A stretch of 64,000 nucleotides of DNA from Geofilum rubicundum JCM 15548 (GTDB lineage: Bacteria; Bacteroidota; Bacteroidia; Bacteroidales; Marinilabiliaceae). The notes beneath the pieces were generated by a model, which worked only from the letters and a program-made list of their open reading frames with translations, did no database searches and was not told the DNA's origin. Shown here piece by piece: positions 27,898-38,682 of this stretch. The stretch covers positions 1-64,000 of the forward strand of contig NZ_BAZW01000020.1 of assembly GCF_000974365.1 (NCBI RefSeq), given 5' to 3'. Both the position numbers and the translations under genes were made by a program. Each line of letters starts with the position of its first letter. Position 1 is the stretch's first letter.

Positions 27898-30843
27898 TTA
27901 GAATTCCATTCCCAGACTCAGTGAAAAAATTCTTGGGCGGGGATAAAATGAGGCGTCCATTCCATTGGGAACTTCCGGATCAACACCTGTATAGTTGGTG
28001 ATGGTGAAAATGTTTTGCACCATGGCCGTGGCATTCAGGCTCATAAAATGGGTGATTTGCCCGAAATTGTAATTCAATGTCAGGTTATCCATTTTCAGAA
28101 AAGAAGCGTTTTCTACATAGTAGTCCGACAGATACTGACGGCTTTTAAAGCCTGTCTCCAGATAGCTTTTGTTCAGATTGTTCAACTGGTAGGAGTTGTA
28201 GGACATGGTGCCGAGGGCACCTGTGTTCATCGACATGCCGTTGTAGACATAGTTGCCGATGTTGGCACGCAGACTGGTGCCCATTGTCCACTCTTTATAC
28301 CGCACAGATGTGCTGAATCCCAAAATGTAATCCGGAGCAGGGGAGTTGTAGCGGTACAAATCATCTGAATTAATGAGTCCGTTGCCATCCACATCAGCGT
28401 AAGCGCCTTCAATTGGTTGGCCGCTCTCATCGTAGAGTTGATGGTAGACATAAAACATGTTGGGCGCATAACCTTCGGTCAATACCTGGAAGTAGTAACT
28501 GTCGATGGTGGGTCCAGCCGATGAGTTGGTAATTTCGGTACCCTCAATAATGGACAGGTTTTTAATGGTTTGGGTTAGCCAGGAGGCGTTTAAACTAAGG
28601 TCCCAGGTCCAGTTGTTGTTGGCAACTGGCGTGGCATTCAATTCAAATTCAATCCCTTCGCTGTCCACGTTGCCGACATTGGTCAGGATGGTTTTGTCGA
28701 AGTTGGTTCCGGCAGGTGAGGGAACTGTGGCCAATAAATCTTCCGTCTGGCGGGTGTAGTATTCAATGGCTCCCGACAAGCGGTTATTGAATAAGCCGAA
28801 ATCCAATCCGTAATTATAGGATTTTGTGGTCTCCCATTTGAGGTTGGATACGTAGGCTTCTGGTCGGTAGGTGTTGATGGGCGTGTTGCCAAAAATGTAC
28901 TGGGCGCCGGTCTGGCTAATCGTATAAACCGGCAGGTAGCCATAGTTGCCGATGCCTTCTTGCTGACCGGTAATTCCGTAACTGGCACGTAGCTTTAAGT
29001 TGCTTAATACATCGAGACCTTTTAAAAAGGACTCCTCAGACAGTCGCCATGCCAGGGCCAGCGACGGAAAGGTTCCCCATCGGTTGCCTTCGTTAAAACG
29101 TGAGGTGCCATCCTTCCGGACGGTGGCTGTCACCATGTAACGGGAAGCCAGGGCGTAATTGATTCGACCGTAGTAAGATAACAATGTGTGGCGCTGGTCT
29201 TGAGCAGCCACCGGGTTTTGAACCTGACCATCGACATTGAGCACTTCATAATAGGCCGAGGTGCTTTTCCACGATTGAAAATCATAACCAGCTGTGATGT
29301 CCAGTGTGCTGTTGAGCTTGTCTAGTTGGTTGTTGTAATTGAAATAAGTTGTCAGCAATTGATTGTCCTTTTTCTGAGGTCCGTATTGGTAATCCCGGCC
29401 CCCCGAAACAAAGAACTGGGCGGCAGAGGCTGGCACAAAAACCGCTCCTTTTCCCTCGGCGTAATCATATCCTAAAGTGGTATGAAATCTGAGCTCGGGT
29501 AAAAAGTGAAATTTATAATCGAGGTCGAAGTTGGAAATTACCCTGTTCACGTCACTGGAAGAATGGTATTGCTTGAGTAATCCCACGGGATTAATGACCG
29601 CTGAGGTCACCGGAGTACCATCCGATGCAATGGCTTCTGTGTAGCCGCCAAAGTCGGGGGAGCCAGAAGATACAGGTATGGTTGGGTTGAAAGTGGCACC
29701 ACCCCAAATGGCTCCAGCGGCAAATTGGTTTCTGTTCAACGAGCCTTTAATACCCATATTCAATTTCAGGTGTTCATCAAAAAAGGTAGGTGAAACGGAA
29801 AGATTTCCGGTAAAACGTTCGGCATTGTCCGTTTTAAGAATGCCATCCTGAGAATAATAGCCCAATGATAGGCGGTATGGCAAGTTTTGGACTTGTCCCG
29901 ATAGACTCAGGTTGTTGTCTGTACCAAAGGCCACCTGGAAAATTTCGTCGTTCCAGTTGGTATTGGATGAACCCAGAAGATCGCGTTGAGCGGGAGTCCC
30001 TTCATTGTTCACCACATTTCTGAATTCTTGGGTAGAAAGCATGTCGGCCAGTTTTGTTTTAACCTGCAAAGAGTTGGTGGAGCTAAAACTGACCCTTGTT
30101 CTGGCAGAGCTTCCCTTTTTAGTAGTGATGATGATGACACCATTAGAGGCCCGTGAACCATAGATGGCCGTTGACGAAGCATCTTTTAGAACCGTCATGC
30201 TTTCGATGTCGTTGGGATTAATCAAACTTAGGAAGTTGTTATTGTTTCCACTAATCCCGCCCTGTTCCAAGGGGACGCCGTCCAGCACAATGAGTGGATC
30301 GTTACTGGCGTTAAGAGAGGCGCCACCACGAATACGAATGGACGAACCTGCCGTGGGCGAGCCGCTGTTGGACATGATTTGTACACCTGAAACTTTTCCG
30401 TTGATGAGTTGTTCGGGTGAGCTGATGATACCTTTGTTGAAATCTTTGCTGTTCACATTGGAAATGGCGCCCGTCAGGTCGCCCTTTCTTTGCATACCGT
30501 AGCCAATGACCACCACTTCATCGAAACTGATAATTTCTGATTCTAAGCGAATGAGGAAGGAACTTTGTCCGCTTACCGGTATTCTTAAGGTTTTATATCC
30601 CAAATAAGAAATGACCAGGGTTTCATTATCCGAAACCGGGATGGAGAAATCACCATTGATATCGGAAATAACTCCCCGTTGCGTACCTTCTATTATGATG
30701 GTGGCACCCGGAATGGATTCCCCGCTGGAGGCTTCAATAATTTTTCCGCTCACCTCTTTTTGTTGGGCCGATAACAGCAGGGCTATGCTCCACATCAAAA
30801 GAAGCATTCCCAACCGTCTGCCATTACTTGTTATTTTTTTCAT
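27898..30843 (-). CDS. SusC/RagA-family TonB-linked outer-membrane transporter
   Basis: 981 residues, unbroken. Signal peptide ending near LLLSAQ, a carboxypeptidase-D-like N-terminal extension (VSGKIIEASSGESIPGATIIIEGTQRG), the SusC-specific TonB-box region with VVVIGYGMQRKGDLTGAISNV, the plug with SIRIRGGASLNASNDPLIVLDGVPL and DASSTAIYGSRASNGVIIITTKKG, then the 22-strand barrel ending in a C-terminal Phe (LSLGMEF). It imports oligosaccharides bound by the SusD-like partner using TonB/ExbBD energy. It starts 23 bases after the GH2 gene, so the GH2 enzyme heads the same operon. Length is typical (about 1000). Confidence 0.97.
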   Translation of the reverse strand: MKKITSNGRRLGMLLLMWSIALLLSAQQKEVSGKIIEASSGESIPGATIIIEGTQRGVISDINGDFSIPVSDNETLVISYLGYKTLRIPVSGQSSFLIRLESEIISFDEVVVIGYGMQRKGDLTGAISNVNSKDFNKGIISSPEQLINGKVSGVQIMSNSGSPTAGSSIRIRGGASLNASNDPLIVLDGVPLEQGGISGNNNNFLSLINPNDIESMTVLKDASSTAIYGSRASNGVIIITTKKGSSARTRVSFSSTNSLQVKTKLADMLSTQEFRNVVNNEGTPAQRDLLGSSNTNWNDEIFQVAFGTDNNLSLSGQVQNLPYRLSLGYYSQDGILKTDNAERFTGNLSVSPTFFDEHLKLNMGIKGSLNRNQFAAGAIWGGATFNPTIPVSSGSPDFGGYTEAIASDGTPVTSAVINPVGLLKQYHSSSDVNRVISNFDLDYKFHFLPELRFHTTLGYDYAEGKGAVFVPASAAQFFVSGGRDYQYGPQKKDNQLLTTYFNYNNQLDKLNSTLDITAGYDFQSWKSTSAYYEVLNVDGQVQNPVAAQDQRHTLLSYYGRINYALASRYMVTATVRKDGTSRFNEGNRWGTFPSLALAWRLSEESFLKGLDVLSNLKLRASYGITGQQEGIGNYGYLPVYTISQTGAQYIFGNTPINTYRPEAYVSNLKWETTKSYNYGLDFGLFNNRLSGAIEYYTRQTEDLLATVPSPAGTNFDKTILTNVGNVDSEGIEFELNATPVANNNWTWDLSLNASWLTQTIKNLSIIEGTEITNSSAGPTIDSYYFQVLTEGYAPNMFYVYHQLYDESGQPIEGAYADVDGNGLINSDDLYRYNSPAPDYILGFSTSVRYKEWTMGTSLRANIGNYVYNGMSMNTGALGTMSYNSYQLNNLNKSYLETGFKSRQYLSDYYVENASFLKMDNLTLNYNFGQITHFMSLNATAMVQNIFTITNYTGVDPEVPNGMDASFYPRPRIFSLSLGMEF

Positions 30844-30865
30844 AGGACTTGAATTGAGTTTGTTT

Positions 30866-33221
30866 TTATTTAAGGTTGATGCTTAATGAGTTTTCAGAAA
30901 GGTTAGGGCTTGAAGCGCTAACTGTCAGGGTGCTGTCTTTCCCGGATTTTAACAGAACGGTGGCAATCCCGGCTTCGGCAGAAATTGGATTGGTACCGAT
31001 TATTTGGGCGTCACCTGTCACTTTGAAGCGTATCATTTGGTCCGCATCCGGTAGAATGGTGCCCGCCTGATCGATAATGGCCGCATAGAGAAAAACCATA
31101 TCGCCATTACTCTCCAGAGGGCGTCCGCTTTCATCGATCCAAAGTTTTAAAGAAGCAGCTTCTTTAGGCGTTTTTTGGGTAGAAGAAGTGACTTCCTTTC
31201 CATTCACAAATCCTTTGGCGGTGATTTCGCCAGCAGCAAATTCTTCCAGCCGGAAAGTGAAAGGCGGCTGAACCAAATGGGTGCTGTTGACGTCTGTATC
31301 GGGCTTTTGTCTCCCAACACTGGCGCCGTTTACCAGTAACTCGACTTCCTCGCAGTTGCTGTAAATTTTTACATCCAGAAATGTCGGGTCGTTATAGAAG
31401 TTGGCCAGGTGGACAAAAGGCTGGTTGAAAGCCTCCTGGGCAAATTCGCCTATACGTGCCTGACTCTTATAGAAGTAAAAGGCAAATTTGGGCAGTCTGA
31501 AAATATCCATGATGCCTGATGCTTCCAGATCGGGCGCATAGCCCCGGTTGTAATCAAACATGAGCCAATTGGCATCTCCGGCAGGGCTTCCCTTTCGGTT
31601 GCTGTTGTGGGCTTCCTGGTAGTTGAGGGCTTGCTGTGCCAATCGTTTCTGCCCATATCCCCTTAACTGACGGGAGTTTCTTTCGTCGGAGGTCAGGTCT
31701 TCAAAGGCCGTCTGGTTAAAACCGGCATTTTGTGCATAGTATTCCCAGTCGCCATACTCAGCAATGAAAATGGGTTTTTTGTCGTAATGGTTCCAGTAAT
31801 GAGGGGGTTGGCCATGCTGACGGGCAGGAATAAACACATCGTAGGTGGCTTCTATCCAGCCGCAGGTATAGACGTCCTGACTGGGATACTCTTCTTTAAC
31901 TGCCTGGTGGGCTCCCTCGATGAAGGATTTTGGCATGCGGGTTTCGTTGAGCGCCGCTTCCCAAAGAATAATGGAGGCATGGTTTCTGTCGCGACGCATC
32001 ATTTTACGCACATCTGATAGGGCGTTAGCTCGAAAACATCATCGCCAAAGAATTGCCAGCCTGGTATGGCGTCCATGACCAATAGTCCCAATTCGTCACA
32101 GGCCTCTAAAAAAGATTTGGAGTGGGGGTAATGAGATAGTCGGACGAAGTTAAAGCCAGCTTTACGAATTTTATAGGCATCCCGGTAGTTGGCATTATCG
32201 GATAAGGCATAACCAATGTAGGGGTATTCCTGGTGACGATTGGTGCCTCTTAAGAAGAGCGGCTCTCCATTCAACTCAAAGCCACTGTTGTGAAATCCAA
32301 AGGTTTTTATGCCAATACGTTCTGTTGTGCGATCCACCAGTGAATCGCCCCTGTAAACCGCTACCTCCATGGTATATAAATAGGGGGAGGAGGGCGACCA
32401 CAATCGGGGCTTTTCAATGGAAAAGTCCAGTTTGAAAAGTCGATGGTCGTTTTGGTTAATTTCCGTAACGGGTGTTTGTTGAGTGGCGATGGTTTTTCCG
32501 TCCCGGTCTTTCAGCAATGCTTTTACAACGGCCCTGGCCGGCGAAGCCGACGTGTTTTCAAGGTCTGCCTGTACCTGAATATTGGCGCTGGCTTCCGAAA
32601 CCTCGGAATAAGTAATCATGATCCCCCTGCCGCCACTCTGTCGGCCCCAATGGGATCCGAGATATGTAAGGGGTCCTTGACCACCAGCCATACATTCCGG
32701 TAGATGCCACTGAATAGGTTGAAATCCAGTTGATCGATGGGTTTTCCGGGTGGCACCTGGGGGTTGTCTTCGTTGTTGAGGTGTACCAGAATGGTATTTT
32801 CCTGGTCCATTAGGATATGAGGGGTTATGTTCACATAAAATGGGAGGTAGCCCCCGTAGTTGGTGGCTATTTTTTGGCCATTGATAAAGACTTCAGCCAC
32901 TTGCATGGCGCCCTCAAAATGTAAGGCGATGTGCTTGTTATTAAGTTCAGGCGCCGGGGTAAAAGTTTTTCGGTAAAGCGCATTTCCTTGCCACTGTTGG
33001 TCTTCGATGACCAAAGGTTCAAGGTGCGCAGTGTGGGGAAGATCAACCGTTTCCCATGTCAGGTGGGTGCTGTCAGAAATCATTTCCGGCGTAGCGTCTT
33101 TCACAAATTCCCACGAATCATTAAAGAGGGTTTCTCTCGTATGTTTGAGGGTTTCTGGTTTCTTTTCAGAACAAGCCGATAGAATTAAAGCCATGAATAC
33201 AAGTAGTGTGCTATTTCTCAT
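30866..33221 (-). CDS. GH2 beta-galactosidase-type lipoprotein (two frameshifts)
   Basis: About 785 residues after bases are restored near 32652 (HISDP-HWGRQSGG) and near 32011-32014 (ELTPYQ-DVRKMMRRDRNH). Lipoprotein signal MRNSTLLVFMALILSAC. The GH2 order is visible: sugar-binding jelly roll (FNDSWEFVKDA, ALYRKTF, FEGAMQVAEVFINGQ, YLPFYVNIT), Ig-like domain (ENTSASPARAVVKALL), and TIM barrel (GTNRHQEYPYIGYALSD, FNFVRLSHYPHSKSFLEACDELGLLVMD). The acid/base region is IILWEAALNET and the nucleophile Glu is in PIFIAEYGDW. Extra C-terminal beta domains follow. Either beta-galactosidase or another beta-glycosidase specificity is possible. It is the first gene of the PUL, downstream of the -7 box at 33290. 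Confidence 0.88.
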
Positions 33222-33289
33222 TTATCGTGTTTTTTATTTGGTTGATAAAGCAAGACCTTGGTAGGTCGCCGTCGTTTAATTATAGCAGT

Positions 33290-33297
33290 CAAAGATA
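33290..33297 (-). promoter_or_regulatory. -7 box of the PUL promoter
   Basis: The minus strand reads TATCTTTG, an exact TAnnTTTG match, about 70 bases before the GH2 ATG. No -33 TTG occurs at 19-20 bases, as expected for a promoter that depends on an activator such as the divergent hybrid regulator. Confidence 0.45.
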
Positions 33298-33349
33298 GAT
33301 GCCTATTAAAAAATGTTATTTTCCGTATCATGCAATAGTTTGTCTAAAT

Positions 33350-33365
33350 CTTACATTTTTGTAAG
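33350..33365. promoter_or_regulatory. Perfect 16-bp palindrome between PUL and regulator
   Basis: CTTACA-TTTT-TGTAAG, perfect six-base arms, centred about 64 bases upstream of the PUL -7 box and 78 bases before the regulator's start codon. Its position suits an operator for the divergent pair. Protein bound is unknown. Confidence 0.4.
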
Positions 33366-33435
33366 GCGGTTTTTTGTTTATTTGATATATTGCAGTCGAT
33401 TAGGGTTTTAAGTTGTTGTTGTTTTCTGTCCTCGA

Positions 33436-36400
33436 ATGAACATGATGAAAATGGTCTTGGATTTAGTGTTAAAAAAAGTTTTGGTTTTTGCCTGTTGTTG
33501 CCTGTCAGTTAAACGACTGAATGTGCTATGGGTGATTTGGATTTTATCGTGGAACTTCCAAGTGACAGCTTCAACGGTCCAGCCCTTTTTCTTTTTCAAT
33601 TTAACGGTGAAGGATGGGCTGAGTTCCAATATGACCAACTCTATTGTGCAGGATCAATATGGCTTTATGTGGATAGGCACTCAGGAAGGTTTGTGCCGGC
33701 ATGATGGTTATAAAATGTTGTATTTCCAAAGTGGTGCCGATCCCAACAGCCTTTCATCTAATAATATGAGTGCTCTGTTGTTAGATGGCGATCAGTTATG
33801 GATTGGAACCTGGGATGGCTTAAATGTGATGGATGTGCAGTCGTTTGAGAATAAGCGGCTGGACACAGGTAAAGCAAGAGTTATACGGACCATCTATAAA
33901 GATGATGCAGGCCATATTTGGGTGGGAACCTCCGAGGGCATTCTGATTTTTGAAAAAGGGACCTCTTCCTATCATCAAATCACCACAGCCAACAGTGGTT
34001 TAAGTCATAATATGATTCGATCGTTTCACCAGACCCCGGATGGCGATATATGGATTGGTACCTATGACGGACTCAACAGGTACCGAAAAGGAGTGATAAC
34101 TTCCTATGATTTAAAAGGTGACTATAAGCCTTTGTTGCAAAATAATTTGATTTGTACAATAGTTCCTTCTTTTGGCGATCAGGATAGTGTGTTGTGGGTG
34201 GGCACGGAGACAGGCTTGGTTCGTTTTAATGTGAATAGTTTGGATTACAGTCTTTACAATTCTACCAATACCAGTTTTAGTAATGAAGTCATCAAAACCA
34301 TTTACACCCCAAACGATTCGCTGTTGATACTGGGAACCGATTTTGGATTAAATATTTACAATAGGACCACGGGCTCTAATGATATTTACTACCACGATCC
34401 GCTCATTGATAATACCATTGTCAGTAACGTGATTTGGGAGATTTTTGAAGACCGGCAAAATCGACTTTGGTTAATTACCTCCAATGGTGTGAGTATTGTG
34501 GACCATTCAGTGCCTTTGTATCAATTTCACGAAGCGTATTTTTTCAATGATCATCCAAGGATAGGCAATCAGGTTCGGGACATTCTAATCGCTTCTGACC
34601 AGACGGTTTGGCTGGCAACCATTCATGGTGTGGTTCACCACGACCGGGAAAGTGGCACAACACGAATGTTCTCTTCCACATCCAAACCCCGGCACAGGAT
34701 TTTGCTGGATAATGTTTATTCCCTGCAGGAAGACCATTTGGGGAGAATATGGATGGGTACCGCCGGGGGGATGAATGTATGGGATGAGAAGCGTCAGAAG
34801 ATGTATGCCATTACTGCCCATCCACAAAATGGATTAACCAGTAATTATATCAGCCATTTTTATTTGGAAGAGGATGGGACGGTTTGGCTCACTGCCTGGA
34901 AGGTGGCCTTTTTAAGGGTGGTAGTGACTCAAATGATCCCATGGATCTCAAATTTGTACGTGTAGATGAAGATGGCAATGGACGGATGATCATGGCTGAT
35001 TCTGTTATTTATTATGGAAGCAGCAATGAATTGTGGCGGTTTAATACGTCATCGTTAGAAAAGAAAAGGGTGGGTTTGGTTAATGAAGCCATTGGCAGTC
35101 ATTCTATTTCGGGGCTGACATTGGGTGAAAGCGGGGCATTGTGGATTGGAATTGAAAATCGCTTAATTCAGTATTTTCCCGATAAGGATAGTTTAGCCAG
35201 CATCATTATTGATACCGGGAGTCCACAAAAACTGATGAACTTACAAGTGGATGCGAGGGGGGATATCTGGGCCACCACGCAACAATCCATTATTAGGGCC
35301 AGGGCCCGGACGAATACGTACACCACCATTCCCTTATATAATAATTTGCCCATGAAGAGCTTTTATGGCTACGCTTCAGCTCGGTTGCCAACTGGTCATT
35401 TGTTGTTTGGCGGGGACAACGGATATATTGAAATGGATCCCGAGCAAATTAAATTTTCAGATGAACGTCCGGAAATATTTATAACAGGATTGAGTATCAA
35501 TAACGAGGTAGCCCTGCCTGCTGATTCAGTGGGGGTGTTGGAAATAGATATGGCTTTTAATGAGCGTTTAAAACTCAAATACAACCAAAACTCGGTTTCC
35601 TTTGAGTTTTCCACCCTCGATTATTTATTTCCAAATGTCAGCCAATATTCCTATCGCTTACGACCTGTCCAGGAAAATTGGTTGAATACGTCGGGCGATA
35701 AAAATTTTGCCGTTTTTGCCAATCTCAAGCCCGGAACCTATTCCTTTGAATTGCGGGGCACCAATCATCTGGGTGTCTGGAGCGAAGTGAAGCAGGTGGA
35801 TATACAAATTTCGCCTTCCATATGGTTGAGCAAAGGGTTCTTAACCTTTTATATTCTGTTGATTGTTTTAATGACTTATGGTGTGTTCCGCATTTATTCT
35901 TACCGCCAGCGATTAAGGGGTGAACTACAGCTGGTCCGCTTGGAGCAGCAGCACAGTGAGGCCATGTATCAATCAAAAATACAGTTTTTTACCAATATAT
36001 CACATGAGTTTCGGACACCCTTAAGCCTGATTATTCCGCCCATTCAGGAATTGTTGAACCACCATACCCTTAGTCAAAGTCAGTCGAGGATGTTGAACAT
36101 GGCCCACCGAAATGCACAGCGGCTTTTCAAACTGGTTAACCAATTGCTTGATTTCAGGAAAATTGAGTCTTCGGGATTGGAATTGCTGAAGGTAAAAGTT
36201 GAATTGATGGTCTTTCTTAAAAGGGTTTTTCATTCCTTTGACGATATGGCCTCCCGCCATGAAGTTGATTACCGGCTAGAATTGCCTGAAGAGCCGGTGA
36301 TTGTGGATGTGGACGATGAAAAATTAGAAACCATTGTGTTTAATTTATTGTCCAATGCCTTTAAATACACCCCTTTTGGAGGGCAAATTATATTGCGACT

Positions 36401-37538
36401 GGGCATAGAGGGACAACAAGTGAAAATCGTTGTAAAGGACAATGGTCCGGGTATTCCACTTGAGGATCAGGCCCATATTTTTGACCGGTTTTATCAGTCC
36501 GGCACCGGTAAGTCACAGAAAGTCGGATCAGGCATAGGCTTAACGCTTTCAAAAGAATATGCCCGACTGCTCGGGGGGACTGTGAGTGTTGATAGTGCGC
36601 CTGAAAAGGGCTGTGAATTTGTATTGTGGTTTCCTCATCATAATCAACCCCATGTTGAGTGGCTCGAGAATCCCGAAAGAATAGTTCCACAGGTAAGCAT
36701 TGGTGCTGAAAAATTACCTGTGGAAGATATGGGGACAAAGGATGCGCAACGCATTGTTTTGATCGATGATAACGAAGATATCCTTGATTTTATGGAATTG
36801 AATCTCAGGGGAAGATACCAGGTGCATTGTGCCGGTAACGGACAGCAAGGACTGGATTTGGTGGCCAAAGTACATCCGCATTTAATCATCAGTGATGTGA
36901 TGATGCCGGTGATGGATGGTTTCGTGTTTTGTTCATTGGTGAAGCAAAACAAAGCCACTGCGCACATTCCCGTTATTCTGTTAACAGCCAAAAGTCTGGA
37001 CCTCTATAAAACGGAAGGCATGGAAAAAGGGGCAGACATGTATATTACCAAACCCTTTGACATGGATTATTTAAAATCCTGCATCGCCAGTGTTTTTCGG
37101 CGCGATAAGCAGTTGGAGGATTTTTTTACGCGCAGTTTGGTATTGAATCCTTCCACGGATGGGGAGCGAACGGGTGGAGAGGAGGAATTGTTTTTAAAAA
37201 AGGTGATGGCCGTTATTCAAAACAATATTTCAAATCCCGACTTATCGGTTGAAATGATCAGTCGTGAAATAGGCCTGAGTGCCACCCATCTATATAGAAA
37301 ATTAAAGCAGTTCACGGGGTATTCGACCAAGGAAATCATCACCAACTACCGCATGCAAAAGGCCGCAGATATGCTGCAAAACAAGCATGGCAATGTTACG
37401 GAGATCATGTATGCAGTTGGCTTTTCAAGTCTGGCCAGTTTTTCACGAAATTTTAAAGGCCGGTTTGGGGTGGCTCCCTCGGCTTATGTCGCCGGAGAGC
37501 AACCCGATACGCTTATACCATCCCCGCAAAACCCATAA
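33436..37538 (+). CDS. Hybrid two-component system regulator (HTCS) of the PUL (one frameshift)
   Basis: About 1367 residues after one G is restored near 34899 (LTAW-EGGLFKGG). Domain order: N-terminal signal anchor, a periplasmic propeller of Reg_prop repeats from about residue 55 (MWIGTQEGLCRHDGY, LWIGTWDGLN, IWVGTSEGI, IWIGTYDGLN...), a Y_Y_Y domain (about 690-790), one membrane helix (about 797-820), HisKA with SHEFRTPLSLI (His near 856), HATPase (about 955-1070, GPGIP and GSGIGLTLSKEY), a receiver domain (about 1103-1220, phosphoacceptor near Asp1154 in ISDVMMPVMDGF) and a C-terminal AraC-type HTH (about 1268-1360). Such proteins sense an oligosaccharide and activate the adjacent PUL. 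Its last 26 bases overlap the convergent rnfA. Confidence 0.95.
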
Positions 37539-38085
37539 AGGCCAGTGCCAAAATGCCGGCAACCACCAAGGCGATGGGAGCACCCTGCATGCCTTTTGGA
37601 ATTTTCATCAAATCCAATTGTTCCCGAATACCGGCAAAGGTTATTAAGGCCAGTCCAAAGCCAACGGCAGATGCCGTGGAGAAAACCACCGCTTCCAGAA
37701 TGTTGAATTCTTTACTGACCGTCATGATGGCCACACCCAATATGGCACAGTTGGTGGTGATCAATGGCAAAAATACGCCCAGGGCCTGATAGAGTGGGGG
37801 GCTTACCTTCTTCAGAACGATTTCAACGAGCTGAACCAGAGAGGCAATGATCAGAATAAAGGAGATGGTTTGTAAATACGTGATGCCAAAGGGGATGAGG
37901 ATGAGATCCTGAACCAGCCAAGTGACTATGGTGGCTATGACCATCACAAAGGTGACAGCGCCGGTCATTCCGATACCCGTAGAAATGCGTTTGGATACAC
38001 CCAGGAAGGGACAAATTCCCAGAAATTGGGCCAATACAATGTTGTTGACAAAGATGGCCGATATGATAATCAGAAAATAGCTCAT
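37513..38085 (-). CDS. rnfA: RNF complex subunit RnfA
   Basis: 190 residues, six membrane helices, of the RnfA/NqrE family (NNIVLAQFLGICPFLGVSKR at the start, TNCAILGV in the middle, ALAFMGFAGMV at the end). RnfA and RnfE form an inverted pair in the membrane that holds a [2Fe-2S] centre through conserved cysteines (here in GICPF and TNCAI) and passes electrons across the bilayer. An AAGGAG Shine-Dalgarno lies nine bases before the ATG, unusual for this phylum. Last gene of the rnf operon, 12 bases after rnfE; its 3' end overlaps the convergent regulator gene by 26 bases. Confidence 0.96.
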   Translation of the reverse strand: MSYFLIIISAIFVNNIVLAQFLGICPFLGVSKRISTGIGMTGAVTFVMVIATIVTWLVQDLILIPFGITYLQTISFILIIASLVQLVEIVLKKVSPPLYQALGVFLPLITTNCAILGVAIMTVSKEFNILEAVVFSTASAVGFGLALITFAGIREQLDLMKIPKGMQGAPIALVVAGILALAFMGFAGMV

Positions 38086-38097
38086 AATATAAACTCC

Positions 38098-38682
38098 TTA
38101 TGCTTTTTTGAAACGGTTGATGATAGCTATGAGATATCCCAGTGCGATAAAGGCACCCGGCGCCAAAACAAATACCAGCATGCCGTAATCTTCCGGATAA
38201 ATGGCCCATCCAAAGAAGTGACCACTGCCCAATAGTTCACGCACACCACCCAGCATGGTTAAGGCCATGGCGAAACCAAGTCCCATTCCGGCACCATCTA
38301 TCACAGATGAGCCAACGGTGTTTTTAGAGGCAAATGCCTCGGCTCTTCCCAGAACAAGGCAGTTGACCACAATCAGGGGAATAAAGAGCCCCAGTGATTC
38401 AAACAATGAAGGCATGTAGGCTTGCATGACCATTTCCACAACGGTTACAAAGGCGGCAATGATCACAATGAACGCCGGAATACGCACTTTGTCGGGAATG
38501 AAATTTTTTACCATGGAAACCACGATGTTGGCCATTACCAATACAAAGGTCGTAGCCAATCCCATTCCCAGTCCGTTAATGGCCGATGAGGTTACCCCCA
38601 GTGCGGGACACATACCCAATAGCAGGGTAAATACGGCATTCTCTTTAAAGAAACCTTTTGAAAAGTTTTTCCATTGATTCAT
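38098..38682 (-). CDS. rnfE: RNF complex subunit RnfE
   Basis: 194 residues, six membrane helices, RnfE/NqrD family. The conserved cysteine blocks LGMCPALGVTSSAINGLGMG and VNCLVLGRAEAFA pair with those of RnfA to bind the intramembrane iron-sulfur centre. GVRELLGSGHFFG near the C-terminus is typical. The ATG overlaps the rnfG stop (ATGA), and GGAGG lies six bases before the start, inside the rnfG coding end, so translation is coupled. Length is normal for Bacteroidota RnfE. Confidence 0.96.
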   Translation of the reverse strand: MNQWKNFSKGFFKENAVFTLLLGMCPALGVTSSAINGLGMGLATTFVLVMANIVVSMVKNFIPDKVRIPAFIVIIAAFVTVVEMVMQAYMPSLFESLGLFIPLIVVNCLVLGRAEAFASKNTVGSSVIDGAGMGLGFAMALTMLGGVRELLGSGHFFGWAIYPEDYGMLVFVLAPGAFIALGYLIAIINRFKKA

